DNA of 64,000 nucleotides from Hyalangium ruber (GTDB lineage Bacteria; Myxococcota; Myxococcia; Myxococcales; Myxococcaceae). The translations under genes and the position numbers were made by a program. This document shows positions 35,301-41,922 of the stretch, one piece after another. The stretch is taken from contig NZ_JAXIVS010000008.1 in the NCBI RefSeq assembly GCF_034259325.1, forward strand, positions 372,001 through 436,000. The letters run 5' to 3'. The notes beneath the pieces were generated by a model. It was given only the letters and a program-made list of their open reading frames with translations. It searched no databases and was not told the origin of the DNA. Within the stretch, counting starts at the first letter, position 1. Every line of letters begins with the position of its first letter.

Positions 35301-35730
35301 CGACGGTGTTCCGGGGCTGGCTAGGAGGTTGTGTGTAGAGGCCGTTGTGACCGCCCACGACGAGGACCTTGCCGCTGGGCATCAGGGTTACGGTGGGGGC
35401 GGTGCGCCCCTGTGCCATGGGCGTGGCGAGAGCCCAAGAGCCGGTAGAGGGATCGTAGATCTCGGTGGTGTCTGAAGCATGGCTGTCCCCCAAGAGGAGG
35501 ACTTTGCCATCTGGCAGAGGAATAATGGCGTGATCGAGGCGGGGCTTCGACGGTGAGCCTGTCAGCTTCCATCCTGGAACGAAGTTAGCGGTGCTTGGGG
35601 CATCCAAGCCTTGACGGTCACTGAGTTCTTGCGCCTGCTCACCCTCGGTACCCAGAGAGTCGATGGGCTGAGAACACGCCAGCAGGAAGCATAGGAGTAG
35701 CGGAAGGTGCCGCGATGCAGAGGGCAACAT
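32383..35730 (-). CDS. Kelch-repeat surface lipoprotein with MYXO-CTERM-like tail
   Basis: The 1115-residue product starts at the ATG at 35730 with a signal and lipobox-like CFLLAC (Cys19). Residues about 60-700 hold 13 to 14 kelch motifs of about 45-50 residues, each with GKVLVVGG, an AEVYDP strand and a TW pair; they would form two propellers. An IPT-like domain follows, then two Cys-containing units (SFECSLDG-x2-F, YSSLEDGQHTFQVRA), and a Big-like domain. The last 35 residues read GMGC, a helix (WLWALLLFGLL) and RSRRRS, as in MYXO-CTERM tags processed by myxosortase. It is the first gene of an operon with a Ser/Thr kinase. Confidence 0.82.
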   Translation of the reverse strand: MLPSASRHLPLLLCFLLACSQPIDSLGTEGEQAQELSDRQGLDAPSTANFVPGWKLTGSPSKPRLDHAIIPLPDGKVLLLGDSHASDTTEIYDPSTGSWALATPMAQGRTAPTVTLMPSGKVLVVGGHNGLYTQPPSQPRNTVEVYDPAANVWTFTGPLSQGRYGHTATLLPDGKVLVVGGLPSNVAATAELYDPETGVWSPAGSPVHRRSYHTATLLTDGKVLVVGGYQESSTAELYDPSTRTWTLTSSPKQPHDYHTATLLPDGKVLVVGNNRSEPTAEVYDPTTGVWSFTGSPVQRRASHTATLLTDGRVLVVGGAWSTATTEIYDPATGVWSPTGTLEERRVRHAAALLHNGQVLVVGGVTSGSSEVYDHVIGVWAPTRPLIQTRAAHAATLLSDGKLLVVGGSSKLPAEVYDPVTGTWSALGSLPLGLSSYYPTATLLLDGKVLVVGGSSRRTAEVYDPVTGTWSSTGPMAQARSQQTATLLLDGRVLVVGGSPSSGAATAEVYDPVTGTWSSTGSPTRGRSLHTATLLSDGRVLVVGGSSSLTTAEVYDPVTGTWSPTGFLTRGRFGHTATRLPSGKVLVVAGSSAGSSAEIYDPSTGVWVPTGPLVQTRTSHAATLLPGGKVLVVGGYNSSGYLASAEVFNPATGLWASTSALAEPRGRHTATLLLSGQVLVVGGQSNPSTSFSSTELYTEAQPGADAWPPVVTDVSPLHLEPGTPLTVRGKRFRHGTETGTDQQPSSPIDYPLLSLRSIEYPHWVALSGYDSSNTSLRATLPSLPSGTYLLTLSTRGLTSTQMLVVSNTTPPDTSLELQSTPSLVTQATTAAFTFTSDAVDRGSFECRRDGQDSQEQGFTLCSNPLNYSSLSEGEHTFEVRTRDIAGNRDPSPATYRWTVDRTSPKTELELASTPSSYTRDTTAGLSFSSEQGASFECSLDGAAFTACAPPFHYSSLEDGQHTFQVRAIDRAGNVDPDPSTYSWTVDTVGPEHPELLVPAPDQEFFTNQPIFSGTADPGSTVRVSVDGVEIGETQATDSGAWELASPSLTWSTHSLSITATDLAGNTSDTSPEVSFTIALRSYYGMGCTASPPSWQATWLWALLLFGLLQWRSRRRS

Positions 35731-36088
35731 GACGTCGGTGGCAGGATGGGTGGGGAGGGAGCAGTATGCCGGACACCTGTCACGTGTCTGAATAGGGCAC
35801 TCCCTGGCACGTGGTGGCCTGCCTGCCGCCCGGTCTGTCGTGTAAGCGGCTCTCCTGCCTCCAAGGTGGGCTCCTACTCTCGGCGGTGTAGGCAACGGCC
35901 CCTGCGAGCACAGGTGTGAACCAGCCGAGTGCATCGGCAAGCCCGAAGGGCAGCAGGATGCAGAAGAGAAGCACCCTGTAAGCGAAGGGGAGGGGGGAAC
36001 CGGTTAATTAACCCTCATCAATGCGGGCGAGGGCGCCCCCCTCTACTCTCGAGGCCACAACGTCGCTGAACGTTCTGGAGCCCTCGAG
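35731..36088. other. Intergenic region holding a bestrophin remnant
   Basis: This 358-base gap lies between the divergent kelch and DUF4386 genes. Its middle holds a bestrophin-like fragment on the minus strand, listed separately. A TTAATTAA AT-rich patch at about 36004-36011 is the only low-GC stretch and may be part of the promoter of the gene at 36089. Nothing else was seen. Confidence 0.5.
35879..35998 (-). pseudogene. Bestrophin family fragment
   Basis: Read from 35995 downward on the minus strand the frame gives PLPFAYRV, then LLFCILLPFGLADALGW, then FTPVLAGAVAYTAE. This follows the late part of bestrophin chloride channels (PLPFAY-x-VHL, LYCLLLPFGLVD-x-LGW-x-TP), with a gap where the VHLR segment should be. 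A stop precedes it and the C-terminal part is missing. A GTG at 35974 could still start a 64-residue peptide, but the piece looks like decay of a lost gene. Confidence 0.6.
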
Positions 36089-36754
36089 ATGAACACCACC
36101 CGCCTTCACTCCCGCTCCCTGGGAATTCTCTTTCTCCTTCCGTTTTTCGCCTACGGCATCGGCACCGCGCTCGTCACCTCCGTCCTGACGGAGCCGGAGC
36201 ACCTGGCCGTGGTGGCCGGTCAGAGGACGTTGTTCGTCGGGGGCGCGCTGCTGCTCCTGTTGAACTCCATCACCGTCGTCGGGATTGGCGTGCTGTTCTT
36301 TCCAATACTCCGCGAGCGGAGCCTGAGCATCGCCGTCGCATACGTCTGCACGCGGGTCATGGAGGCGCTGATCCTCATCGTCGGAGTGGTGTTCCTTCTG
36401 TGCATCCTTCAGCTCGGAGAATCCGCGCAAGGGCAGACGACGCCGGAGCTGGTGACCCTGTCCAAACTTCTCTCGAAGGGGAACTTCTGGGCGTACCAGC
36501 TCGCGATGATCATCCTAGGGGCCGGCAGCGTGGTGTTCTGCCTGTCGCTGTACCGCTCCCGGCTTCTTCCATCGTTGCTCCCGCTGGTGGGCGCGGTGGG
36601 CTACGGGATGCTGGCTCTGGGGTCCGTGCTCGAGCTCTTCGGGCTGCCGTGGGGCATCTTCTTTTCCGGGCCCGGGGGCCTGTTCGAGCTGTTCCTCGGC
36701 GGCTGGCTCATCGCCAAGGGGTTCCGGACGGTCACGCCTTCCGTCGCGACGTAG
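36089..36754 (+). CDS. DUF4386 family integral membrane protein
   Basis: The 221-residue product has about six hydrophobic segments and fits DUF4386: an N-terminal SLGILFLLPFFAYGIGTA, the loop FPILRERSLSIAVAYVCTRVMEAL, and FWAYQLAMIILGAGSVVFCLSLYRSRLLP. Inner-membrane location; function unknown. Its 3' end overlaps the convergent Crp-like gene by 23 bases. Confidence 0.85.
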   Translation: MNTTRLHSRSLGILFLLPFFAYGIGTALVTSVLTEPEHLAVVAGQRTLFVGGALLLLLNSITVVGIGVLFFPILRERSLSIAVAYVCTRVMEALILIVGVVFLLCILQLGESAQGQTTPELVTLSKLLSKGNFWAYQLAMIILGAGSVVFCLSLYRSRLLPSLLPLVGAVGYGMLALGSVLELFGLPWGIFFSGPGGLFELFLGGWLIAKGFRTVTPSVAT

Positions 36755-37337
36755 CCGGCTTGCCGCGCGTGGCGATACGCTTTCGGATCCGGCTCAGTGA
36801 CTCGGGCTTCACGCCGATGTAGCTGGCCAGCTGGTACTGGGGAATCCGCTGGAGGATGTCCGGCCGCGTCTTCGAGAGCTTGAGGTAGCGTTGCTCCGGG
36901 GTATCGGTGAGATGGGAAGCGAACCACTCCTGCTGTTCCGCCAGGACCTTCTGCATCACCATTCGGGAGATGCTCTCGAAGCGAGGGAAGCGTCGATACA
37001 GGTCTCCCTCGCGTTGCCCGGTGCCCACCACCAGCGTGGTGTCTTCCGCGCAGACCAGGAAGTGATCCGCGGGGGTCTGGTTCATCATGCTTTGAATCGA
37101 GAGGACCCATTCGTCCTCGGTGAAGAACCCGTTGCTCCGCTCTTCACCGTCGACGACGTAGTACTGGCGGACGCAGCCCTGGAGGACGAAGTAGGCCTCG
37201 GTGCAGACCTGGCCCGCCATGAGCAAGTGCGTGCCTTTCGGACAGGTCTTCACCACCATGCTGTCCAGGATGGCCTGGGCTTCCTCGTCCGACAGAGGAG
37301 AGATGCGGTGGAAGTAGTCGACGAGCTTGCGTTTCAT
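36732..37337 (-). CDS. Crp/Fnr family transcriptional regulator
   Basis: The product is 201 residues from the ATG at 37337. A cyclic-nucleotide-like beta-roll lies at about residues 10-125 (KGTHLLMAGQVCTEAYFVLQGCVRQY) and a short C-terminal helix-turn-helix at 150-195 (IPQYQLASYIGVKPESLSRIRKR). It is of the compact kind common in Bacteroidetes and myxobacteria and lacks Fnr-type cysteines. The 3' end overlaps the convergent DUF4386 gene by 23 bases. It may regulate that neighbour. Confidence 0.88.
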   Translation of the reverse strand: MKRKLVDYFHRISPLSDEEAQAILDSMVVKTCPKGTHLLMAGQVCTEAYFVLQGCVRQYYVVDGEERSNGFFTEDEWVLSIQSMMNQTPADHFLVCAEDTTLVVGTGQREGDLYRRFPRFESISRMVMQKVLAEQQEWFASHLTDTPEQRYLKLSKTRPDILQRIPQYQLASYIGVKPESLSRIRKRIATRGKPATSRRKA

Positions 37338-37426
37338 GAGAGCACTGCGCGACCGGCGGGAACCCCGTGAAAGCGAGCATGACCGCCAAGGCAATCGGGT
37401 AGAAGACTGTACCCGAGGAGACTCGC

Positions 37427-38218
37427 ATGCCGAAAACGATGACGCTGTCCCAGGTGATGAAGCAGCTCGAGGCTCATGGTGACGAGAAGGTGCGCCAGCG
37501 CTACGTGCGCGATGGCGCGGGGGACAACGTTTTCGGCGTGCTGCTCGGCAAGATCCGTGGCCTCGCGGAGGCGCTCGGGACGAACCACGGGCTCGGCCTG
37601 GAGCTGTGGGCGACGGGCAACCACGAGGCGCGCATCCTCGCGTGCATGCTGCTCGATCCTGAGGCGCTCACCGAGAAGGAGGCGCGCGCGCTCCTCGAGC
37701 CGCTCTCGAACCCGACCCTGGTCGACGAACTCGTCGGACGCGTGCTCGTGCATGCGCCCATCGCCGAGGCGCTGCAAGTGCGGTGGATGGACGGCAGCAA
37801 GGAGCTCCCCCGCCGCGCCGGGTGGAAGCTCCTCGCTGGGCGCATCGCGCGCGGGCTCGCGAAGGACCTCGACGTCCGCGCGACGCTCGCGCGCATCGAG
37901 CGTGAGTTGCCGCCCGCACCGTACCGGGTGAAGGAGGGCATCAACTTCTGCCTCGTCTGGATCGGCCTCCACCTGCCCGAGTACACCGGGGAGGCCATCG
38001 CCATCGGCGAGCGCCTCGGCCGGTGGGACCCCCGACCGATCCCGAAGGGCTGCACGTCGAGCTACGCACCGGAGTGGATCGCGGCGTCGCTCGCGCTGCG
38101 TCGAGGCGAGAAGACCGAGGCACGAAAGGCGATGGAGGCGACCGCAAAGACGAAGGCCGCTCCGGTCAGGAAGAAGAGCACCGGGAAGAGGCCCGCTGCC
38201 CGGAAGGGGGCGCGCTGA
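37427..38218 (+). CDS. AlkD-like DNA alkylation repair protein
   Basis: The 263-residue product shows HEAT-like helices typical of AlkC/AlkD glycosylases: GLELWATGNHEARILACML near residue 60 and VRWMDGSKELPRRAGWKLLA near 122. These enzymes remove alkylated purines without base flipping. A Lys/Arg/Ala-rich tail (KKSTGKRPAARKGAR) may bind DNA. GAGGAG precedes the ATG. Divergent from the Crp/Fnr gene. Confidence 0.78.
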   Translation: MPKTMTLSQVMKQLEAHGDEKVRQRYVRDGAGDNVFGVLLGKIRGLAEALGTNHGLGLELWATGNHEARILACMLLDPEALTEKEARALLEPLSNPTLVDELVGRVLVHAPIAEALQVRWMDGSKELPRRAGWKLLAGRIARGLAKDLDVRATLARIERELPPAPYRVKEGINFCLVWIGLHLPEYTGEAIAIGERLGRWDPRPIPKGCTSSYAPEWIAASLALRRGEKTEARKAMEATAKTKAAPVRKKSTGKRPAARKGAR

Positions 38219-38526
38219 CATCACGCGCCAGGCGCCAATGGCGCCCAGCAGGATGGTTCGGCTCATGGTGTCTCTCGAGAGTCGCATCGTGACAACGCCG
38301 CCATCCTGTCCTGTGCGAGTCCGCACACTGTCCACGAGAGTTCAGAATGCCAGGCGGCCAGTTCGGTCTCCAACGGACCGGAGTGTCGGGTTTTCTGCGC
38401 TTCCTCCCGCGGCCCGGGGCATGCCAGTCGGGGGCAGGGAATGCCGTTGTTCATCCTTCATTTCGGGGTAAAGGCAGCCTGTCTCTGCGCCTGACTGGTG
38501 CTGTTTCCTTGTGGAGAGCGTATCTC
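38219..38526. other. Intergenic region before the hybrid kinase
   Basis: The 308 bases before the kinase start hold no convincing gene. On the minus strand, near 38219-38292, a frame reads MSRTILLGAIGAWRVMSAR, which looks like the start of a small membrane protein cut off at the end of the AlkD gene; it may be a remnant. In-frame plus-strand codons from 38347 lack protein-like character, so they are not counted as part of the kinase. Confidence 0.35.
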
Positions 38527-41500
38527 GTGACATCGAAGGCTCAGCAGCAGGAACCCTACGCCGACATCTTCGTCGGCGACGGCGAGATGGCCAGACTGAT
38601 GCGAGCCCACGACTGGGCCTCCACTTCCTTGGGCTCACCGGAGAACTGGCCGAACGCGCTGAAGGTGGCCCTTCGGCTGCTGCTCACCTCGCGGTTCGAG
38701 ATGTGGCTGGGATGGGGTCCCGACATCCACTTCTTCTACAACGACGCCTACCGGCCCACGCTGGGAGTCAAGCACCCGAAGTCACTCGGGATGCCGACCC
38801 GCATCCTGTGGGCCGAGATCTGGGACGACGTCAAAGACCGCCTGCGGACTGTCTACGAGCGGGGAGAGTCGACCTGGGACCGGGCCCTGCTGCTCGTCCT
38901 GCACCGCAACGGCTATCCCGAGGAGACCTACCACACCTTCTCCTATAGCCCGCTGATCGGCGACAGCGGCAAGGTGGAAGGGGTGTTTTGCGCCGTCTCG
39001 GAAGAGACGGACCGGGTGATCAGCGAGCGCCGTCTGGCATCACTCCGCGAGCTGGCGTCCCGGCTCGCTCCGGCCTCGCTCCGGTCCGAGGTGATCGACG
39101 CCGTTCGGGAGGGGCTCGGCGGCAATCTGCACGATCTCCCCTTCAGTCTGACCTATCTGTTCGACGAGGAGGGCCGGGGGCATCTGGCCTGTGCGACTGG
39201 GATTGAGCCCGGCCACGGCTGCGCGCCTGAGACCCTGGCCCCAAGCGGTGACATCTGGGACCTGAGCTCCGTCTGGGCCGGCGAGGCAAACGTGACGGTG
39301 GACCTCTACAGCCGCGAGGCCCTGCCGACGGGTGCCTGGGACAAGCCGCCAACTACCGCCGCGGTGGTTCCGCTGATCGGCCAGGGGGGCGAGCGCCCGC
39401 GAGGAGCGATGATCATCGGGCTAAACCCCTACCGCCCGGCGGACTCGAGCTATGTGCCGTTCCTGAATCTCTTGGTGGGGCAAGTGGCGTCCAGCCTGGC
39501 CAGCGCCGAGGCACACGAAGCCGCGCGCCAGCGGGCTGCGGTGCTGACAGAGGCCGTGAAGATACGCCAGCAGGCGGCCGAGGTCCTGCGCCAGGCCAAT
39601 GAGCAGCTGACCTCCGAAGTCGAGCTGCGCACCCAGGAGCGCGACCGCTTCCGCACGCTGTTCCATCAGGCTCCCAGCTTCATGTGCATCCTGTCCGGCC
39701 CGGACCACGTGTTCGAGCTGGTCAACAGCGCCTACCTGCAGCTGGTCGGCCACCGCGACCTGATCGGCCTTCCGGTGCGCAAGGCCCTGCCGGAGATCGA
39801 GGGCCAGGGCTTTTTCGAGCTGCTGGACGGGGTCTATGCCAAGGGCAAACCCTTCGTGGGCCGCAACATGCCGGTGATGCTCCAGCGCACGCGCGGCGAT
39901 GCACTGGAGGAGCGTTTCGTCCACCTCGTCTATCAGCCGATCCTGGCGCCGGACGGCAAAGTGTCCGGCATCTTCGTCGACGGCTACGACGTCACGCACC
40001 AGAAGCGCGCCGAAGAGCAACTGCAGCGCCTGAACGAGACGCTCGAGCAGCGGGTCGCGGCGCGCACGGACGAGCTGGCGGAAGCGCTCGACCACCTGCA
40101 GCGGGAGACAGCGGAACGGCGGCAGATGGAGGCGGCTCTGCGTCAGGCCCAGAAGATCGAGGCCCTCGGCAAACTCACAGGGGGCGTCGCCCACGACTTC
40201 AACAACCTCCTGCAGGTGATCAGCGGAAACCTGCAACTGCTGGCGAAGGACATCGCCGGCAACGCCCGGGCCGAGACCCGCGTACAAAACGCCATGGCCG
40301 GGGTGGCGCGAGGCTCGAAGCTGGCCTCGCAGCTCCTGGCCTTCGGCCGTCGTCAGCCGCTGGAGCCCAAGGCGGTGAACCTGGGCCGCCTGCTGAAGAA
40401 CATGGACGATCTGCTGCGGCGAGCGCTGGGCGAGGACATCGAGATCGAGACCGTGGTCTCGGGCGGGCTGTGGAACACCCTGGTCGACCCGAATCAGATC
40501 GAGAATGCCATCCTCAACCTGGCGATCAACGCTCGGGACGCCATGCAGTCCGGCGGCCGGCTGACGATCGAAGCGGGCAACGCCCTGCTGGACGACGAGT
40601 ACGCGGGCCAGCACGAGGAGGTGAAGCCCGGTCAATACGTGATGATCGCCGTCACCGACACCGGCACGGGGATTCCTCCGGACATCCTGGAGCGCGTGTT
40701 CGAACCCTTCTTCAGCACCAAGCCGGAAGGAAAGGGGACCGGTCTGGGACTCTCGATGGTGCATGGACTGGTCAAGCAGTCCGGCGGCCATATCAAGATC
40801 TACAGCGAGGTCGGCGAGGGCACGACCATCAGGTTGTACCTGCCGCGCGTCGCCCAGGGCGAGGACGTCCTCACCGACATCAGCAAGACGCCGGTGCGCG
40901 GCGGGACCGAGACCATCCTGGTGGTCGAGGACGACGACGACGTGCGGGAGACCGCGGTCAGCCTCCTCTCCGAGCTCGGCTACCGGGTGCTCAAGGCCCG
41001 CGATGCGGCCAGTGCCCTGAGCGTCATCGAGAGCGGAATCCCGATCGACCTCCTGTTCACGGACGTGGTGATGCCCGGCCCGCTGCGGAGCCCGGAACTC
41101 GCCCGCAAGGCCAAGGAGCGCCTCCCGCATGTCGGGGTGCTGTTCACCTCGGGCTATACCGAGAACGCCATCGTCCACCATGGGCGGCTGGACGCGGGCG
41201 TGGAGCTGCTCTCCAAGCCCTACACGCGCGAAGCCCTGGCCCGGAAGGTGCGGCACGTGCTGGGCAACGAGGCGCAGCATCGGCTGGTGAAGCAGCAGCG
41301 GACCGAGGCGTCCGCCCCACCCCCGGCGGCGGAGGACGTGCCACGTCGCCTCAGGATCATGCTGGTTGAGGACGACGAACTCATTCGTTCAAGCACGGCC
41401 GAGTACCTGATGGACCAGGGGCACGTGGTGGTGGAGGCCCAGGACGCCGAGAGCGCGCTCGCCGCGCTTTCCACCTGCCAGGCGGATGTCCTCATGACCG

Positions 41501-41712
41501 ACGTGGGGCTGCCGGGGCGATCAGGCACAGAGCTGGCGCGTGAGGCGGTCGCCCGCTGGCCACACTTGAGGGTGATCTTCGCCAGTGGCGACGACGCGGC
41601 ATCGGCGGAATCGGGCCTGGCGGACGCCGTGGTGCTGCTGAAGCCCTACACGCCCAAGGACCTGGCAGCGGCCTTGGTCATGAAGACGGTCCAGCGGACG
41701 CGCAAGCGCTAG
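38527..41712 (+). CDS. Soluble hybrid histidine kinase with PAS, GAF and two receiver domains
   Basis: The product is 1061 residues from a GTG at 38527, chosen because GGAGAG lies eight bases upstream. Order: PAS-like domain (about 20-160), GAF-like domain (about 165-330), second PAS (about 375-500, FRTLFHQAPSFMCIL), coiled coil, HisKA with His556 in GGVAHDFNNLLQ, HATPase_c (LNLAINARDAM, GTGIPPDILERVF, GTGLGLSMVHGLV), then receivers with Asp846 (LLFTDVVMPG) and Asp992 (VLMTDVGLPG). No membrane segment. The kinase core is of the AHDFNNLL type widespread in Alphaproteobacteria, which hints at transfer. No partner regulator is adjacent. Confidence 0.9.
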   Translation: MTSKAQQQEPYADIFVGDGEMARLMRAHDWASTSLGSPENWPNALKVALRLLLTSRFEMWLGWGPDIHFFYNDAYRPTLGVKHPKSLGMPTRILWAEIWDDVKDRLRTVYERGESTWDRALLLVLHRNGYPEETYHTFSYSPLIGDSGKVEGVFCAVSEETDRVISERRLASLRELASRLAPASLRSEVIDAVREGLGGNLHDLPFSLTYLFDEEGRGHLACATGIEPGHGCAPETLAPSGDIWDLSSVWAGEANVTVDLYSREALPTGAWDKPPTTAAVVPLIGQGGERPRGAMIIGLNPYRPADSSYVPFLNLLVGQVASSLASAEAHEAARQRAAVLTEAVKIRQQAAEVLRQANEQLTSEVELRTQERDRFRTLFHQAPSFMCILSGPDHVFELVNSAYLQLVGHRDLIGLPVRKALPEIEGQGFFELLDGVYAKGKPFVGRNMPVMLQRTRGDALEERFVHLVYQPILAPDGKVSGIFVDGYDVTHQKRAEEQLQRLNETLEQRVAARTDELAEALDHLQRETAERRQMEAALRQAQKIEALGKLTGGVAHDFNNLLQVISGNLQLLAKDIAGNARAETRVQNAMAGVARGSKLASQLLAFGRRQPLEPKAVNLGRLLKNMDDLLRRALGEDIEIETVVSGGLWNTLVDPNQIENAILNLAINARDAMQSGGRLTIEAGNALLDDEYAGQHEEVKPGQYVMIAVTDTGTGIPPDILERVFEPFFSTKPEGKGTGLGLSMVHGLVKQSGGHIKIYSEVGEGTTIRLYLPRVAQGEDVLTDISKTPVRGGTETILVVEDDDDVRETAVSLLSELGYRVLKARDAASALSVIESGIPIDLLFTDVVMPGPLRSPELARKAKERLPHVGVLFTSGYTENAIVHHGRLDAGVELLSKPYTREALARKVRHVLGNEAQHRLVKQQRTEASAPPPAAEDVPRRLRIMLVEDDELIRSSTAEYLMDQGHVVVEAQDAESALAALSTCQADVLMTDVGLPGRSGTELAREAVARWPHLRVIFASGDDAASAESGLADAVVLLKPYTPKDLAAALVMKTVQRTRKR

Positions 41713-41870
41713 CCTCTGAGGCGATCTCCCGGCCCAGCCGCAGCCGATAGCTTTGCTCCTGTGCGTCCTCTTGGGACGCGCCCGTGTTCAAGGTGGACGC
41801 GCTCCAGGCTTGGCGGCACTTTCTCCTGCGGGTGTACCCCTCTGAGACAGGCCCGCGCCCGGGTTGGCTC

Positions 41871-41888
41871 CCCCCTTGCACAAGGGGG
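41871..41888. promoter_or_regulatory. Perfect palindrome upstream of the metalloprotease
   Basis: CCCCCTTG-CA-CAAGGGGG has perfect 8-base arms with a 2-base spacer and ends 34 bases before the ATG at 41923. It may be an operator or a leader hairpin. A second small stem, GCGTCC (41763-41768) with GGACGC (41774-41779), lies further upstream and may terminate the kinase transcript. Confidence 0.4.
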
Positions 41889-41922
41889 CGCGTCCAACCC
41901 GTTCTCAAAGAGCTCATTCCCC

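Noticed and set aside
33600-35560. Regularly spaced similar sequences that could suggest a CRISPR-like or satellite array
   Set aside because: They are the codons of kelch repeats (GKVLVVGG and so on) with a period of about 135-150 bases and no constant repeat/spacer structure.
38347-38526. N-terminal extension of the hybrid kinase
   Set aside because: The extra residues lack homologous character, and the GTG at 38527 has a good ribosome site eight bases upstream.
39421-41280. A 619-codon antisense open frame inside the hybrid kinase
   Set aside because: The sense strand encodes a complete multi-domain kinase with all motifs; the antisense frame is rich in Gln, Arg, His and Val, as GC-rich shadows are.
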